This document shows positions 62,408-64,000 of a stretch of 64,000 nt of DNA, one piece after another (position 1 is the first letter of the stretch; every line of letters starts with the position of its first letter). The stretch comes from Nakamurella leprariae. GTDB taxonomy: Bacteria > Actinomycetota > Actinomycetes > Mycobacteriales > Nakamurellaceae. Location: the NCBI RefSeq assembly GCF_016918035.1, contig NZ_JAERWK010000023.1:1-64000 (forward strand). Reading direction: 5' to 3'. The translations under genes and the position numbers were made by a program. The notes beneath the pieces are model-generated. The model was not told where the DNA came from. It saw only the letters and a list, made by a program, of their open reading frames with translations, and made no database searches.

Positions 62408-62421
62408 ACCGACTGGTCGGT
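62408..62421. promoter_or_regulatory. Operator-like palindrome, copy 2
   Basis: ACCGAC-TG-GTCGGT, 14 bp with perfect 6-bp arms, 162 bp upstream of the E1 alpha start. The arms resemble those of TetR/FadR-like operators. Confidence 0.5.
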
Positions 62422-62582
62422 CGATGCGTCGGGCACGGAGTCGGGTCCGACGGGGCCCGGTGAGCGGCCACGGTGATCAGGCGGCAGAGTAGGGAGATCA
62501 CGGCTCCGACGCGCGCTCCAACGGCGGTGCGCGCCGGTCAACTCCACCCGACTCGACGGCGACGTCCGCACGGAGAGATGAC

Positions 62583-63539
62583 ATGACCGATCCGAAGACC
62601 AAACTCGACATCTACCGGACCATGGTCCTGGCCCAGAGCTGGGAACAGGCGCTCATGCGACTGATCGACGAGAACCTCGCCCCGGCCAGCTACCACCCCG
62701 GCCGCGGTTCGGAGGGCTCCGAGGTGGCCTGCACCATGGCGCTGCGGGAGAGCGACTACCTGCTCTACGACCATCGCGGCATGGCGCACATCATCGCCAA
62801 GGGCGTGCCCCTGGTCGGTCTGTTCGGCGACTTCCTGGGCAACGAGCTCGGCACCACCCGCGGCTACGGCGCCGGCATCGTGCACGTCGCCGACCCCGAC
62901 CGCGGAGTGCTCGGTCAGTCCGGGACCCTGGGCGGCAGCCAGCTGATCGCCGCCGGTGCCGCCCTGTCGGCCAAGATCCGCAAGACCGACCAGGTCACCA
63001 TGTGCTTCTTCGGGGACGGCGCCGCCAACCGCGGCACCTTCCACGAGGCGGCCAACGCCGCCGGTGCCTGGAAGCTGCCGTTGGTGTTCGTGGTGCAGAA
63101 CAACGGGTGGGCCGTGTCCGTCCCCACCGAGTACTCCACCGGCGGTGCCTTCGTCGACCGGGCCAACGGCTACGGCTTCCCCGGGGTGGCCGTCGACGGC
63201 CAGAACCCTTTCGAGGTCCACGATGTCGCGGTCGAGGCGGTGGAACGCGCCCGGAACGGAGGCGGTCCGACCCTCATCGAGGTCAAGACGGTGCGCCTGC
63301 TCGGTCACTACCTGGGCGACCCGCAGGCGTACCGGGAGGCGGCCGAGCGGTCGACCAGCGCCACCCGCGACCCGATCGTCTGGGCCCGCGCCGCGCTCAA
63401 GGAGAGCGGCGAGGCCACCGAGGAGCAGTTGTCCGCCATCGAGGCCGAGGCCATCGAGCAGGTCGAGGCGGCCCGGGAGCAGGCGCTCGCCGGAGCCAAG
63501 CCGACCGCCGATGTCCTGACCGAGTACCTCTACGTCTGA
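62583..63539 (+). CDS. Thiamine-diphosphate dehydrogenase E1 component, alpha subunit (acetoin/pyruvate type)
   Basis: A 318-aa alpha subunit of an oxoacid/acetoin dehydrogenase complex. The ThDP/Mg motif is 'CFFGDGAANRGTFHEAANAAGAWKLPLVFVVQNNGW' (GDG...NN). The start 'DIYRTMVLAQSWEQALMRLIDENLAP' and 'SYHPGRGSEGSEVA' fit the AcoA group; length (about 320) is closer to AcoA than to pyruvate E1 alpha (about 370). The beta subunit begins 11 nt downstream. With E2/E3 it would convert acetoin or a 2-oxoacid to acyl-CoA. Confidence 0.92.
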   Translation: MTDPKTKLDIYRTMVLAQSWEQALMRLIDENLAPASYHPGRGSEGSEVACTMALRESDYLLYDHRGMAHIIAKGVPLVGLFGDFLGNELGTTRGYGAGIVHVADPDRGVLGQSGTLGGSQLIAAGAALSAKIRKTDQVTMCFFGDGAANRGTFHEAANAAGAWKLPLVFVVQNNGWAVSVPTEYSTGGAFVDRANGYGFPGVAVDGQNPFEVHDVAVEAVERARNGGGPTLIEVKTVRLLGHYLGDPQAYREAAERSTSATRDPIVWARAALKESGEATEEQLSAIEAEAIEQVEAAREQALAGAKPTADVLTEYLYV

Positions 63540-63550
63540 GGAGCCTCCAC

Positions 63551-64000
63551 ATGACTGCATCGTCAGGTGCTCGCACGATCACCTACAGCCGCGCGATCAC
63601 CGAGGCCCTCGACGAGGAGATGGCCCGGGACGAGCGGGTCGTCGTCCTCGGCGAGGACGTCGGCCGGATGGGCGGCATCTTCGGCGCCACTCCCGGCCTC
63701 TACGAGAAGTACGGCGCCGACCGGGTCATCGACACCCCGATCTCCGAGATGTTCATCGTGGGCGGCGCTGTCGGCCTGGCCATCACCGGCCTGCGACCGG
63801 TGGCCGAGCTGCAGTTCGCCGACTTCATCGTCAACGCCGCCGACGAGACGTTGTCCAAGATGAGCAAGTGGCGCTACATGCACGGCGGCCAGTTCCGCGT
63901 GCCGATGGTGCTGCGCATGCCCGAGGGCGCGACCGGCGGCGGCGGGGCCGAACACTCGTTGTGCCCGGAGGCCCTGATGCTGAGCTACCCCGGCGCCCAC
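63551..64000 (+). CDS. Dehydrogenase E1 component, beta subunit (partial, runs off the window)
   Basis: The first 150 residues of a transketolase-fold beta subunit: 'ITYSRAITEALDEEMARDERVVVLGEDVGRMGGIFGATPGLYEKYGADRVIDTPISEMFIVGGAVGLAITGLRPVAELQFADF', continuing to 'GGGGAEHS'. The frame is open to the window end. It pairs with the alpha subunit upstream to form the E1 heterotetramer. Expected full length is about 325-340 aa. Confidence 0.94.
   Translation, partial: MTASSGARTITYSRAITEALDEEMARDERVVVLGEDVGRMGGIFGATPGLYEKYGADRVIDTPISEMFIVGGAVGLAITGLRPVAELQFADFIVNAADETLSKMSKWRYMHGGQFRVPMVLRMPEGATGGGGAEHSLCPEALMLSYPGAH

Larger units (their letters stand above)
62011..62582. promoter_or_regulatory. 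Divergent region ACAD operon / E1 operon
   Basis: 572 bp without a credible gene; short open frames exist on both strands but have no SD or domain. It contains two near-identical palindromes (62237-62248 and 62408-62421), likely targets of a shared TetR-type regulator located outside the window. The distal half is relatively AT-rich, consistent with promoters. The E1 alpha ATG has an SD (GGAGAG). Confidence 0.6.

Noticed and set aside
62011-62582. Short open frames in the divergent region
   Set aside because: No ribosome site, no domain, and composition unlike neighbouring genes.

Overview
The window is about 70% GC by eye, uses GTG starts freely, and carries the markers of a free-living actinobacterium: RamB-controlled glyoxylate genes, HelR, a Ku/LigD end-joining pair, a deazaflavin-dependent nitroreductase-like enzyme and a type III polyketide synthase. 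Gene content fits the Nakamurellales/Geodermatophilales/Frankiales area better than Streptomyces or Mycobacterium, but the genus cannot be fixed from the sequence alone. No rRNA, tRNA, CRISPR array, transposase, integrase or phage gene was seen. The region reads as ordinary, densely packed chromosome with two decayed genes.

Layout. 1-1.9 kb: tail of an unidentified gene (perhaps glyA) and a type-B carboxylesterase lipoprotein. 1.9-6.7 kb: glyoxylate shunt, with ramB divergent from aceA-aceB around a strong palindrome. 6.7-12.7 kb: SRPBCC protein, glutathionyl-hydroquinone-reductase-like enzyme, DUF421 and partner membrane proteins, DMT transporter, FAH-family enzyme, VOC protein, and a decaying ABC-ATPase pseudogene. 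12.7-18.5 kb: NfeD-like protein and flotillin, FUSC membrane protein, CocE-type hydrolase, and a Doc-type toxin-antitoxin pair with its own operator. 18.5-28.3 kb: HelR, M13 peptidase, RibD/DHFR-like reductase, metallo-beta-lactamase-fold hydrolase, membrane alpha/beta hydrolase, a coiled-coil protein and a GNAT. 28.5-30.9 kb: type III PKS, ICMT-like methyltransferase and isopentenyl-diphosphate isomerase in one operon. 31-33 kb: a hypothetical protein and a ThrE-type exporter.

33-45 kb holds an amino-sugar catabolic locus. On the minus strand are a SIS-domain deaminase/isomerase, a ROK kinase, a NagA-type deacetylase, a PfkB kinase and a class II aldolase. A divergent DeoR regulator is followed by a Gfo/Idh/MocA dehydrogenase and a complete sugar ABC importer. 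Together they outline uptake, phosphorylation, deacetylation, deamination, a second phosphorylation and aldol cleavage. That is the N-acetylgalactosamine/galactosamine route; GlcNAc would not need the last two enzymes.

45-64 kb: a cyclase-fold protein, a MarR regulator with a small membrane protein, a YbdK-type carboxylate-amine ligase, a P450, a Baeyer-Villiger-type monooxygenase plus SDR (with a TetR-type palindrome upstream), Ku/LigD, a TetR regulator divergent from an SDR with two matching operators, a thiolase, an APH-like kinase overlapping an acyl-CoA dehydrogenase, and acetoin/pyruvate dehydrogenase E1 alpha and the start of E1 beta. This end of the window is dominated by degradation of ketones, hydroxy acids and acyl-CoAs feeding acetyl-CoA, which links functionally to the glyoxylate shunt at the other end. 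Transcription units are often closed by perfect GC-rich hairpins of 10-17 bp without a U-tract.
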